A DNA stretch of 64,000 nucleotides from Artemisia argyi (lineage: Eukaryota > Streptophyta > Magnoliopsida > Asterales > Asteraceae), in the NCBI GenBank assembly GCA_030686995.1, contig CM060696.1:12437987-12501986 (forward strand). Reading direction: 5' to 3'. The notes below the pieces were generated by a model that was given only the letters and a program-made list of their open reading frames with translations, did not search any database and was not told where the DNA came from. Shown one piece after another: positions 35,330 through 45,444 of this stretch (position 1 is the first letter of the stretch; the number at the start of each line of letters is the position of its first letter). A program made the translations under genes and the position numbers.

Positions 35330-36462
35330 TAATTTTTCATAAAATATTGCTAGGGACTAGCAATAGTTTAGTGTGGGGGATTGATGAGTGTCTAAATACT
35401 CATCATTTTATACCAATCTGAGCTGCCAAAACATACAAAAACACTCAAAAATGCATCATAATACTTAAAATATCTTAGAAGTGTGTTTTATATGTTTCAA
35501 ATGCAAAATATGCAAAAACAAATGAAAAACGTACAAAGTTTGCATAATTGGCAGTTTCAGTCCCTCAAGTTTCACAATTTGGCAAAACTAGTCCCTGAAG
35601 GTTTTAAATGATAGAAAAGTCAACTTAAGTCCTTGGGAAGTCAAAAATATTCACAAATGATCCCTGGATGAAAGTTTACACAGATTGGCAATTTTTACCC
35701 CTCAAGTTACAAAATTGGCAAAATTAGTCCCTGGGTATTAAAAATAGAATTTTATCACAAATTACCCTTGTACTATTCATAAATGACAATTTGGAACAAT
35801 TTTATAAACTTTTGGGAAATTACAAGTTTAGTCCCTCAAATATCCAAATTTACATTTTAGGTCCTTTTAAGTTTAAAAAAAAATAAAATTATATACTTTT
35901 GGTCCTTGTGTTATTATTTATGGCAGGTTTGGTCCCTCTCAAAGAAAGTTTGGAAAGTTGGCAAATTAAGTCCTTCAAGAAATCAGAAATGACAACATTG
36001 ATCCTTGGGCTTATTACTACTAAAAACACAAACGGACCCTTTTATTACAAAATCCAAACACAAACAAACACCAGCCCACCATTCAAGCCCAAACACAAAA
36101 CCCGGCCCACATCCTAAACTAATAAAACCCTGGGTCAAACAGTCAACCCCCGCCCAAACCATGGTTACTTTTTATCTCCCTCACCCCCAACCTTCACCAA
36201 ATACCAGGGTGGTTTTGTGCCATCTCCCCCCTCCACCTGTCTTCCACGCTCACACCCTACTCCCTGCCACCTCTCAAACCTATCCCACACCTCATTAATG
36301 CTTCCCCACCATCCTACAAGCAACCCCTACACCCTTTTGCCCTGTTTTTCTTCTACTTGACTCAAAAGCTTCACAAAGCTGTCTCACCTTATCCCTTACA
36401 CCTCTACATATGTCCACAATGCATTAATTGCATCCAAACCGCCTCAAGCTGTCAAATAGGAC

Positions 36463-36573
36463 TTTGGCGCCAAAATCCGTTTAAACGGCTGAGATCAATT
36501 GGACTATTTCAAGGGTCAAGATTGAAGCCAATAACTTATGAGTGGCTTCCAGGTATTTCTGAGGCTATAAAAG
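36463..36573 (+). promoter_or_regulatory. LTR 3 promoter palindromes and TATA
   Basis: Same arrangement as 22442-22552. Confidence 0.6.
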
Positions 36574-39523
36574 AGAAGAGAAACAGAAGAAAGAACTACT
36601 CTTGCCTTATGCAATTGTCACTTAGATTAGTTTAGAATAGTGTAATCTTTTACTGCTTTCCTTTAAATTATCATGTCATTTACAGTTTTAGTAGTGTAAT
36701 GGAACTCAATTTAGTGTAATGAAACCATTTACTTTCAGTTTAATGCAAGTTACTTTTATAATTCAAGTTTTTCATAATTCCTTTAATTTTATGTCATTCA
36801 AATTTCTGTTTGATTATTGTTGATAATGGACTCTTTAGGTCACATAAGCTCCTGACAAAGCTTGTTGAAGCTTTTAGATACCTTTAATCAGATGTAGTCT
36901 TTTTAAAACCAAAAATCATAAAAAAATAGAGAAAAATAGAAAATAAATTAAAAAAGATGTATTCTTGGTGATCTAAGCTTGGAGCATGGCCATTTTGGAT
37001 TGCCATAGGTTTTAGAGTCTCATGGGAGACTATAGGTTGTGTTATGATCCTTGGTTCATTGGTTCCTCAGCTTAATCACTTGTAAGCTTTTTCTATCAAT
37101 TTTGCATTTCTTAGTTTAATCTTTATTCTGTGTTGATCTTCATGTTTTTATGTTTATTTGTTGTTTGTTCATGATTTTATAGCTTTATATTAGTCGTTTA
37201 TGTTTTAGAATTTGATGTGGCTTAAAATTGCATTTTGACTGTCTTACACTTGATTTTTGATAATCATGGTTTAAACCTTGTGTGACTGCTTGTTTAAGCT
37301 TTAAAGGTCTTAATTTAACCAATGAAAGCCTGTGGATTTAATAAAATTGGTTTAGATAGTTTTATGTAATGAAAAGCTAAAATCAATTATATTTAAGGTG
37401 TGTTTGGTATTACTGATTCAGTAGTGCTTGAATGAGTCTAGGATGTTGTTTTTGATTGCTATTTGATACATAAAGTTCTTTGAGGTCAGACAAACCTTCA
37501 AATCTATTAAGTATTCATTCAAAAGTCAAAATCACCATCTTGGTTCTCTTATTTGATCACTGTATGGATTTGCAAAGCCAAACTCACCAAATGTGTTTAA
37601 ATGTTGTTCATACATGTTTATTTTATGTTCTTATGTCTTATTATGTCTTAATCAGTCTTTAAATTCAGATCAAAGTTGATAAAAGTCAACTTTGATCATA
37701 AACTTAAAAGTCAAAAATTACCTAAAACCTGTTTTTTGAATTACATAGATATTTTTGTGTAGGCTTTAATATTTAGTTTTAGAAATTGTTCTTGTTATAT
37801 GTTTTAGTTTAGCTGCTTGTCTTATTGTATGAATTTTATCAATTTTTGTTTAGCTTATTTACTAGCTTTTTATTGTGCTTATACTTGCATGTTTTTGCCC
37901 TGTGCACAAGTTGGACTGTCAAGTTCATGAGCTTGTTAAAGTCTCATGACTTGACCCAACTTGTTGCTTTTGGCTTATTTATGTTGTTTTAGTACCATAG
38001 TTGTTATTTGTTAGCTTATTTTTCTGTCATTAGTTTATTTAGGTAGCTTATCAACCAACCTTTTTGTTACTCATCACTCATCACACTGAAGCAAACAGTG
38101 TGATGAGTTGATTTTAACAAGCCCATGAAAAGTTCCTCTCTGAGCTTATGCTTATGTGGTTTAGCCTCATGTGAAGCTTAACTACCCATATCAATGTCTC
38201 AGTGTTTGTTGAGCTCTTATGAGCTTATTAGATAAGTTGTGTGACCTTGTTGTTTGCCCCATTCACAACATACCACTGAGCAATTCAGTGGTATTACACC
38301 ATTTCCACAAGCTCACCACAAGCTCATCAGTGGTCTAGAGCTTATGTAGCTTAGCCTCATGTGAAGCTTACCTACCCAGCTTTATGACCCAGTGCTTAAA
38401 CCTCACCTTGTAGCTTATTCACACAAGCTGCAACAAGCTTAAACTTATCATCATTAGAAAAGTATGCTGAGTCCTTAGCATACTTTTCCTATACCTAGCC
38501 ATTTTCATAAGCTCTCAAAAAGCTATCTAGTTGGCCTCAGCTGGTGAATTTTAGTTCCATGTGGAGCTTGTCTACTAGCCTTTAAGTTTCAACTTTATAA
38601 TCACATATTGTAGCTTATTAACTAGGGCTGCATTGAGCTTTTTGATTGTCCCATTTCCTGAACACTTAGCCTTAACCATATCACTCAGGAAATGGAAGCT
38701 TTTTCATAAGCCTCCCAAAAGCTCATCAGTCGATCCCACTTGATGAGCTTTGGCTTTTTGGAAAGCCAAACACCTCAGCTTGAAACTCCAATCCTTAGTT
38801 TGACCTTTTTAGCTTATTCACTAAGCTTAAATGGTCTCTCTAATCAGTTGCAGGGGTGTTTGGATCTGAGTACTCAGGGAAGTGCTTATTTGCTTATTCT
38901 GAGCTTATAAGCTAATCTCTGATCACATGCTTGTACATATATGTTAATAATACTTGTATAAATATATTTTATCTTTTACTTTTTAGTATGGAGCTTATTA
39001 TAGGTTCTTAGAAGCCTTCACTCAATCCAAGTTAAGCCCAAAAAGCTAAACTGACTAAACCATAAGCTCATGCTTATAAGCATTTCTCAGTGCTTATTTT
39101 GGTACATACACACTTAATATACTTGTATATACTCTCACATATCTTTGTTTCATACTGTATAGCTTTTTCTAAGCTTATGCCAAGCTTTTTACCCCACTGA
39201 GAGCTAATAAGCTCAACTGTGTGGGTAATAAGCCCACGTTTAGCTTATTTGTAGGTTCTATAAGTTCTATTTTCATCTTATGTGTATATTATATGTATTT
39301 ATTTAGTTTCATAAAAAGAAAAACCAAAAAGACCCTTTAACCAAAGTGATAGCTTCTATTTAAGAAGCTTTAGGCCTAAAAGCCAACTGTTAAGCTAATA
39401 AGCTCACACAGAGCTTATTGCTTAGTTTTGAAAAAAGTTGCTTTGTTAAAGTTGCTTATTATTAGTTACTTATTAAGTTTGTAAAGAAAAAAAAATGAAA
39501 AATAAAATAAAAAAACCAAAAAT

Positions 39524-39606
39524 GGGTGTGGGTGGATTCGAACCTGAGACCTCTCGCTAGTATGCATGCTTAAATCCCACACCCCTTCCAACTGCTCTGG
39601 GGCACC
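39524..39606 (-). repeat. tRNA-like sequence, LTR 3
   Basis: Copy of 25486-25568 with the intact B box. Confidence 0.45.
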
Positions 39607-41008
39607 AGTTCCGTTAGTTCATGAACCTTTAATCCATTTAAGCCATTTTGACCCCTTAAGCTTACTTGGACTGTTAAGCTGATAACAGCTTATTGGAATA
39701 AGCTGGGTGCCCCATATTATTTTTCCTAGGCTCCTTATTAGTATATTTACTTTCCATAATTTTTTCAGATTTTTTACTGTTCATATAATATATATAATAA
39801 TTAATATAGTTTAACTACCTTTTAGGAAATAATAAGTAATATGTTTTTAAAACAACTTATTTATAATTTTTAAAAACTTTTTATATTTTTTATGTATTCC
39901 TGAGATACTTAGGAAGTTTTATAAAAAGTTTTATAATTTTATAAATAAATTTAGTATGTATAATAATTTAATTAGAATTAATTAGTTTAATTAAGTAATA
40001 ATAGTTTTAAATTAAGTTTTCTTATTTTTGTATATTAAATATAGTTTTTATATTTTTCTTAGCTTTTTATAAGTATTTTAGAATTATGTAAAAAGTTTTA
40101 GATTTTTGTTTGCTTATTTAGTATATATAATAATAATATTAGTAATTAAATAATAGTAAATAATTAATAATAAATAGAATACTTGTATAATAAATATATT
40201 TTTTGTTTCAAAATTTCTTTTATAGTATTTTAAAATTTTCTAAGTTTTAATTTTATTTTTCTAAGTAATATTTAGATTTTCTTATTTTTAGGTAATTATT
40301 AAATAGTAAATAATAGGTTTTAATTAATAAATAATTAAGTACATAGTATAAAAATAAGTTTTAATTTTCTAATAATTTTCTTATTCTTTTAGGATTCCAA
40401 AAATGTAATTTTCACATTTGTGGGATTTATATTGGACGGTATTCACTTTTTATTTTGTACATAGACATTTATTTAAACGTTTACGTACGCATTTTAGTTT
40501 TCTAAGTTTTCTTATTAATATAATAATAATATTATAAATATAGTTAGTTATTTTATTTTCTTTTAATTTGCATTTAAGCCGTTAAGGCATGCAAATTCCC
40601 TCTATGGGAAAGTTTTGTTTTATTCGTTACGTTTACGTTTATTTAAACTTAAACGTACGTTTGTAAATATCCTTTATTATTTTAGGTTTCTGATTGTACG
40701 TTTCTTAATTGAACTAGCTGTGACAGAGCTATTACTATTCACATTCAGTGTTAGTCAATCAGATTCCCATTTTTCTATATACATATTATTTCAACATTAC
40801 AGGTCATGGTAGTATCACGTTCACACCTCGTTGGGACATAACGACCTGGGGATATACTTTTCTGTACTCACATACTTTTCTGTACTTAAGACCCACGGAT
40901 TAACTTTGCTAGTTCCTCCCGAGCTCCATTTAGATGTTACGGTTGACCGTTCACAAGCGGTTGGCTTGTGTGACAAGTAAGTGACGGTTCGGGAGGAATC
41001 AAAATTTG

Positions 41009-43868
41009 CAACCTTAGCTTTACCCTTGTCAATAGAAGAAGTGCCAACAGCAGTAATAGTATCAGCAGAAATAGGTACAGAAGTAACATGTTCATGACTA
41101 GCAGCATGAGCACCCACATCAGCAGATAAAGTGGCATCAGTAGAATGAATCAAAGCATCAGTAGAAGCAGCATCACCAATCTTTAGTCTCTTGGAAGATG
41201 GTTCTTCATCAGCAGAAGGTAGGCTAGAAAGAAACTGAGGAGAAGGAAGAATTCCATCCTTTTGAAGACTAGCCCTAATTCTATTGTATTGAAAAACCAA
41301 TTGATCATCTGATAAAGACCAAACTTGAGACCTATTCCAAGGACGATTATAGAGAGCACCACTTTGATTCTTCAAGAATTCTCTCATAATATTCATTTGT
41401 TGTGCTTGTGTAGGGGGCTTATCCCTCTTTGTCTTGGCTTTCTGCTCAACATCTGCTCTCTTTCTTTGTTTCATAATCTCTACCATTCTTGTAGCATAAT
41501 CATCTTCAGCAACATGATCTCCTAGAATCTCTCTAGCAAGTACATGATTGGACACCACTTGACTCCTAATTTGCATCCAATCAGCTTCATCAAAATCTGC
41601 AACAGCAGCATCCGATTCTCTTGTCTTGCAAGAGGCAAAGTAGAAACATACTTGGTTGTGGTAGATTTGAATTCTGCATCATATTTGGCTTCAAGTTCTT
41701 GAGCTACATCAGAATTCTTTTTATCTTCATACTCCTTCAAAAGTTTTCCCTGCTCAAGTTTTTCTTGTTCGGTCACAAGATCTGCAACAACAGTTTCTTT
41801 AGACAAAATCACTGGCTCTGGATGAACTTGTTCCCCAGTGGAAGAACCTTCAAGAGTAGAATGCCCTTGCATAACATCAGCAGGTAACTCCTAAACATCT
41901 GAATCATTAGAACCATCAGCAGATCCTTTGGTAAGAGGATCAACAGGTGTGTCTCCAGCAATAGTAGGCTCTTGGACATATGTAGCATCTCTAGAAGAAA
42001 CCACATATTCTTTACCAGCAACAAAGAATATATCTGTTGATTGAGTAGCAACATCAGTAACCTTATCAGTAGAATCAACATGCATGGCAGTATCAGCAGA
42101 TTGAGCCCTAACAGCATCTCCTTTTGTATTATATCCAAGAACATCATCAATAGGTTCACTTAGAAGCACCCTGGAATCAGCAACCAAATTCTGAGCATCA
42201 ACTGACCCTTTTGATTTCTTTCCCATATAAGATCTGGGATGCCTTCTGTGATACTTGATAGGTCCCTCGGGCTTAAGAGGTTTAGCAGTGGTAGATGCAG
42301 GTGGAGGTGGTGGCTGGGCCAAAGTCACATCAGCTAAAACATGAAGAGACTCAAACTGCACATCTTCCTGCTCATCTTCTGATTCAATTACCACATGCCT
42401 CTTTTTCTTTTGTCCAAGTTTTCTTTCCAAATCTTGAACCTTTGCTGTGAGTACATCTATTTGACCACCCAAATTTGCTTTTGTGTCTTTGAGTTCTTTC
42501 TCCAGGTCATCAATCTTCTTTACATACCTGTTCAGCAAAGTAAACATATTGGTGAGAGTAACTGGGTCCTCAGCTGCATCAGCAGGTATACCTGATGACT
42601 TAGCAGCCTCATTGGACCTAACAGGAGAAAGATGAAAATCATCAGTAGTATGAGTTTCCTGAACCAAAGACTCTCTAATTAGACTTGTAGTCTCCAGCCT
42701 ATGAAAGGGTGGTGGTTCATTATCAGTCTGAAACACAGAAGTAAAGACTGACTCACCCTGATGTTCCCTTTGGTCAAAACTAAGTGCAATCAAGTTTTCC
42801 TCTGTTTCAGGAACATGACTAGTAGTCAATGAGTCATCTATAGGCTTGGGAGAGGGTGGAGGAGTGACAACATTCTCATCACCAGCAGAAAAATCTGAAC
42901 CCTCATCAGGAGTGGGAGGCCTAGGGGATGGTAAGGGTTGGTCCCCAACATCAGCTGATGTAGTTGCATTAGTAGAATTGGAAGTGTCAGTATCAGCAGC
43001 TGCTGATGCACTTGCATCAGCAGCATCAGGACTTGGTGGATTACCACCATCATCAGCATCCCCTTCTTCATTGCCAACAGGTAACATAGCTGCTAATAAA
43101 GGCGTATGGTCCCCAGTATAATTAGATTTCATACTATCAAACAATTTAGCAGATAAATCTTTAATAGGCATATGGGTTCTATCTTGAGTTTCTATGCCTA
43201 TAATTATCTATAAAAACCTAGGATACATTAGAAATTTTTTTTTTCTTAGAACTAACATTACCAATCATACCATCAAAAATAAACTTAGAAAAGTTGTAAG
43301 CTATACCCTTGGAAAGACATACAACTGCACAAGCAATAGAGATTGAGAATTGATCCCATCCTCCTGACTTAGGACTCAGACACTGAAGTAATGTATGGAT
43401 CAAGAATCTCCACTTGGGGCATAGTCTATTCTTGTGCCAGACTTTGGTACCATCTGGTTTATAGCCAACATCCACCATTCCAGGAAGAATTTCATCATAG
43501 CTTGTGTCAGCTTCTCCATCAGCATCATCCAACTGAAGTCTTGTTCTTACCAATGACTCAGTAACAACATACTCCATACCATCGATAGTAGCAACAATCT
43601 CCGTGGGATGACCTTCACGGTTCCTTGTTTCAGTAGTCACCCAGAATTGTTGAACAATAGATTCACACACCAGAGACTGATAGTGTGTGAGAGCAAAATG
43701 AATCTTGGACCTGAGTAGGAAGTCCACCAGAGACTGATAGTGTGTGAGAGCAAAATGAATCTTGGACCTGAGTAGGAAGTCCACCATAGAATCAAACACC
43801 TCATGACCTTCAGCCTTCCCCAGAAAAGCAACCTTGTTATGATCACCCTTAAATTTTAAAGGCGCCAT
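41009..43868 (-). pseudogene. Copia tail ORF, N-terminal and middle part
   Basis: Starts ATG at 43868 (MAPLKFKGDHNKVAFLGK). The first domain has VCESIVQQFWVTTETR, LVRTRLQLDDADGEADTSYDEI, PKWRFLIHTLLQCLSPKSGGWDQFSISIA and YNFSKFIFDGMIGNV. A length change in an A run (about 43232-43241) shifts the frame and a TAG follows. The middle part (43171-41891) is acidic and Pro/Ser-rich with a coiled coil (YVKKIDDLEKELKDTKANLGGQIDVLTAKVQDLERKLGQ, in pieces). A TAG at about 41889 and a frameshift near 41620 precede the last part (41576-41009), which runs into the array. It continues at 21360. A 57-bp in-frame duplication is at 43669-43782. Family seen, from memory, in Asteraceae Copia elements; role unknown. 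Confidence 0.75.
43669..43782 (-). repeat. 57-bp in-frame tandem duplication in the tail ORF
   Basis: 43669-43725 and 43726-43782 are identical and repeat 19 residues (SLVDFLLRSKIHFALTHYQ region). It adds length without shifting the frame. Confidence 0.95.
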
Positions 43869-44414
43869 TGGAAAATAGAAGAGAGTGGGTTGCGAAGTTG
43901 AAGTGTGAGAGATGGGTTTAAATATGAACGAGAGGGAATCAGTTATTTTGGGCGTGGGATAATCACGTTTAGGTTATATGAGGTAGTTTCCAAACGTGGA
44001 AGGTAACTGGCAAAAATCGTGGAACGAATATTTGACCAATTTTGACTTTTAATAATTTCTCAAAATAAAAACCCAAATTAACTTTATCAGTGGTAACCAG
44101 AAGTCAATCAGCAGGAACATATGGTCAAACAGCAGAAACATACTTAATTTTGACTACGGTCAACCATTCCACTCATCAGCAGTAACAATATGGTCCATTA
44201 GCAGAAACAACCGATCAGGAGAAACCAAGCTTCAGTAAAATCATTTGGTTGGTCAAACTTTCCAATTACTTACCAACCGCTTATTAATTTTCATTAACTA
44301 TCTCTAAAAACGAGGCTTGACTTGGCTTATAAGTAGGAGGTAAAAATCCCCAAATCTCACCTACCAAATTATCAATCCCTAATTTACCATCAAACAACTC
44401 ACTCAACAGCAATC
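43869..44414. promoter_or_regulatory. Divergent promoter region inside the Copia element
   Basis: 546 bp between the minus-strand tail ORF (ATG 43868) and the plus-strand ORF (ATG 44415). TATTTAAA (minus, about 43917-43924) lies about 50 bp before the tail ORF start; TTATAAG (44327-44333) lies about 80 bp before the plus-strand start. TTGACC/TTGACT cores of the W-box type, on both strands, occur near 44034, 44044, 44132, 44154, 44161 and 44252. Confidence 0.5.
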
Positions 44415-44915
44415 ATGAATCCAAAACCAAAAATCATCAACATTTCCTCTGATTCATCATCAAACACTTCAGAGGATCCCAATCCGTAGATTCCAGTCCA
44501 ACCTCCACCTCGTGAAGTCACATCACCCTTCATCTATGCTTCATCAGATGAAGATGAACCCCAAAACAATCCTCCCTCAACACCATCAGAATAGGATCTT
44601 TCTAATCTCCCACGTTGGGTGTACGACTCAGATGTTGAAGATTCCACTGAGCGTCTAGAGCCAACCTTCAATTGATTGATGTAGCAAAAGCTGGAGAGGG
44701 CTGCGACATCATTCCTAAAGCATCCAGTGTCTGAGAGACCTGAATCCTCCCGACCATGACCATCAGTAAGAACAAGAAGGTCAAATCCTCCTCTCCCAAG
44801 ATCAAGGGAAGTGATTATTGGGCTACCCTGTCCTCAGCAGTATGATACATTCAAAGATAAGTGTAAGAGGAAAGTTGCTGATGTGAAAGGGAAGGGAAAA
44901 GGGAAGATGGAATAG
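44415..44915 (+). pseudogene. Opposite-strand ORF inside the Copia element, with in-frame stops
   Basis: A 167-codon frame from ATG 44415 (MNPKPKIINISSDSSSNTSEDP) to TAG 44913. Stops at 44487, 44592, 44673, 44682 and near 44757 interrupt it, but the frame itself never shifts. Visible content: an acidic Ser-rich start, FIYASSDEDEPQNNPPSTPSE, LPRWVYDSDVEDSTERLEP, QKLERAATSFLKHP, and a basic tail CKRKVADVKGKGKGKME. A TATA-like box lies before it and AATAAA (45015) after it. Antisense accessory ORFs between pol and 3' LTR are known in some plant retrotransposons; I do not recognise this protein. Confidence 0.55.
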
Positions 44916-45014
44916 TTGTTGCAGGGGTGATAGGCTAGTTGCTAGGTTTATGGTTGTTTGTGTCTTTATGTCAGAATCTTGTAATTTCATCCTTTTGTAA
45001 CTTTGATGTTTATG

Positions 45015-45020
45015 AATAAA
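45015..45020 (+). terminator. Poly(A) signal AATAAA for the opposite-strand ORF
   Basis: AATAAA preceded by TTTTGTAACTTTGATG, 100 bp after the stop of the 44415 ORF, on the same strand. Confidence 0.4.
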
Positions 45021-45444
45021 ATTCTGTTTTCCTGTTTATCTCATGATCTTTATTTACTCTTGTTGATTGAAAGATGTATGACTCATAACCACTTATCAGT
45101 ACCAATTCCACTGATATGAACACCAAAGATAAGATCATCAGCAGGAACACAAATCCAACTCCTTCCCATCACCATACTGCTGATATGGTCATCAGCTGTA
45201 ACACTGATCAAACTCTTTTCCATACTGCTGATATGGCCATCACCAGTAACACAGAGCTGCAAAAAACAACAAACAAAACAAAGAAACAAAATCCAAACTT
45301 AACAGATAATGGTTAGTGTAAAGAAAATGAAACTTGCAAAACAAAATTAGTTAACAAAATTATAAAATACAAAATGTACAACATCAATCCTCTCCAAAGG
45401 CATGTGCCTCCCCTTAGGCTTATGCCTCCCCTCAAACACATCAT
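45021..45444. other. Spacer between the opposite-strand unit and Copia pol
   Basis: No ORF with content. Contains CATCAGC and ACTGCTGATATGG repeats on both strands (45137-45245). Confidence 0.5.

Larger units (their letters stand above)
33983..35381 (+). mobile_element. LARD-like internal domain 2 (non-coding)
   Basis: Same length and features as domain 1: primer site 33988-34004, TTCACAAG hairpin 34091-34169, GGTAAAG modules 34972-35329, polypurine tract 35370-35381. By eye it differs from domain 1 only near a homopolymer run (about 34874). Confidence 0.9.
21361..41001 (+). mobile_element. LARD-like array: three 5.6-kb LTRs and two 1.4-kb non-coding internal domains
   Basis: LTRs at 21361-26963, 28363-33982 and 35382-41001, each TGATGAGTGT to GGGAGGAATCA; internal domains at 26964-28362 and 33983-35381. 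Each internal domain starts with a tRNA-Asp-type primer site and ends with a polypurine tract (AGTGTGGGGGAT), so the orientation is plus. No gag or pol remains. Very large LTRs with a non-coding, structured internal domain match the LARD class. It sits in the Copia tail ORF. No clean 5-bp duplication: left flank TTCTAC; the right side has AAATTTG, the start of an internal domain, before Copia sequence resumes near 41009. Confidence 0.9.
35382..41001 (+). repeat. LARD-like LTR 3
   Basis: 5,620 bp. Identical by eye to LTR 2 over most of the 5' half, but with private variants from 38603 to the end (TCACATATTG, GGCTGCATTG, AGTCGATCC, CATTTCTCAG, AACAACTTA, CCCGAGCTCC). Palindromes 36463-36488, TATAAAAG 36566-36573, hairpin chain 37908-39705, tRNA-like 39524-39606. 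Followed by AAATTTG and then Copia sequence; the primer site is missing here. Confidence 0.9.

Noticed and set aside
21361..41001. Three near-identical 7-kb units considered as an assembly duplication
   Set aside because: The copies have private differences and a mosaic pattern that an artefact would not produce, though long reads should confirm it.
42846..43121. Plus-strand ORF over the Copia tail ORF
   Set aside because: Shadow of the acidic Pro/Ser-rich minus-strand frame; no start context or domain.
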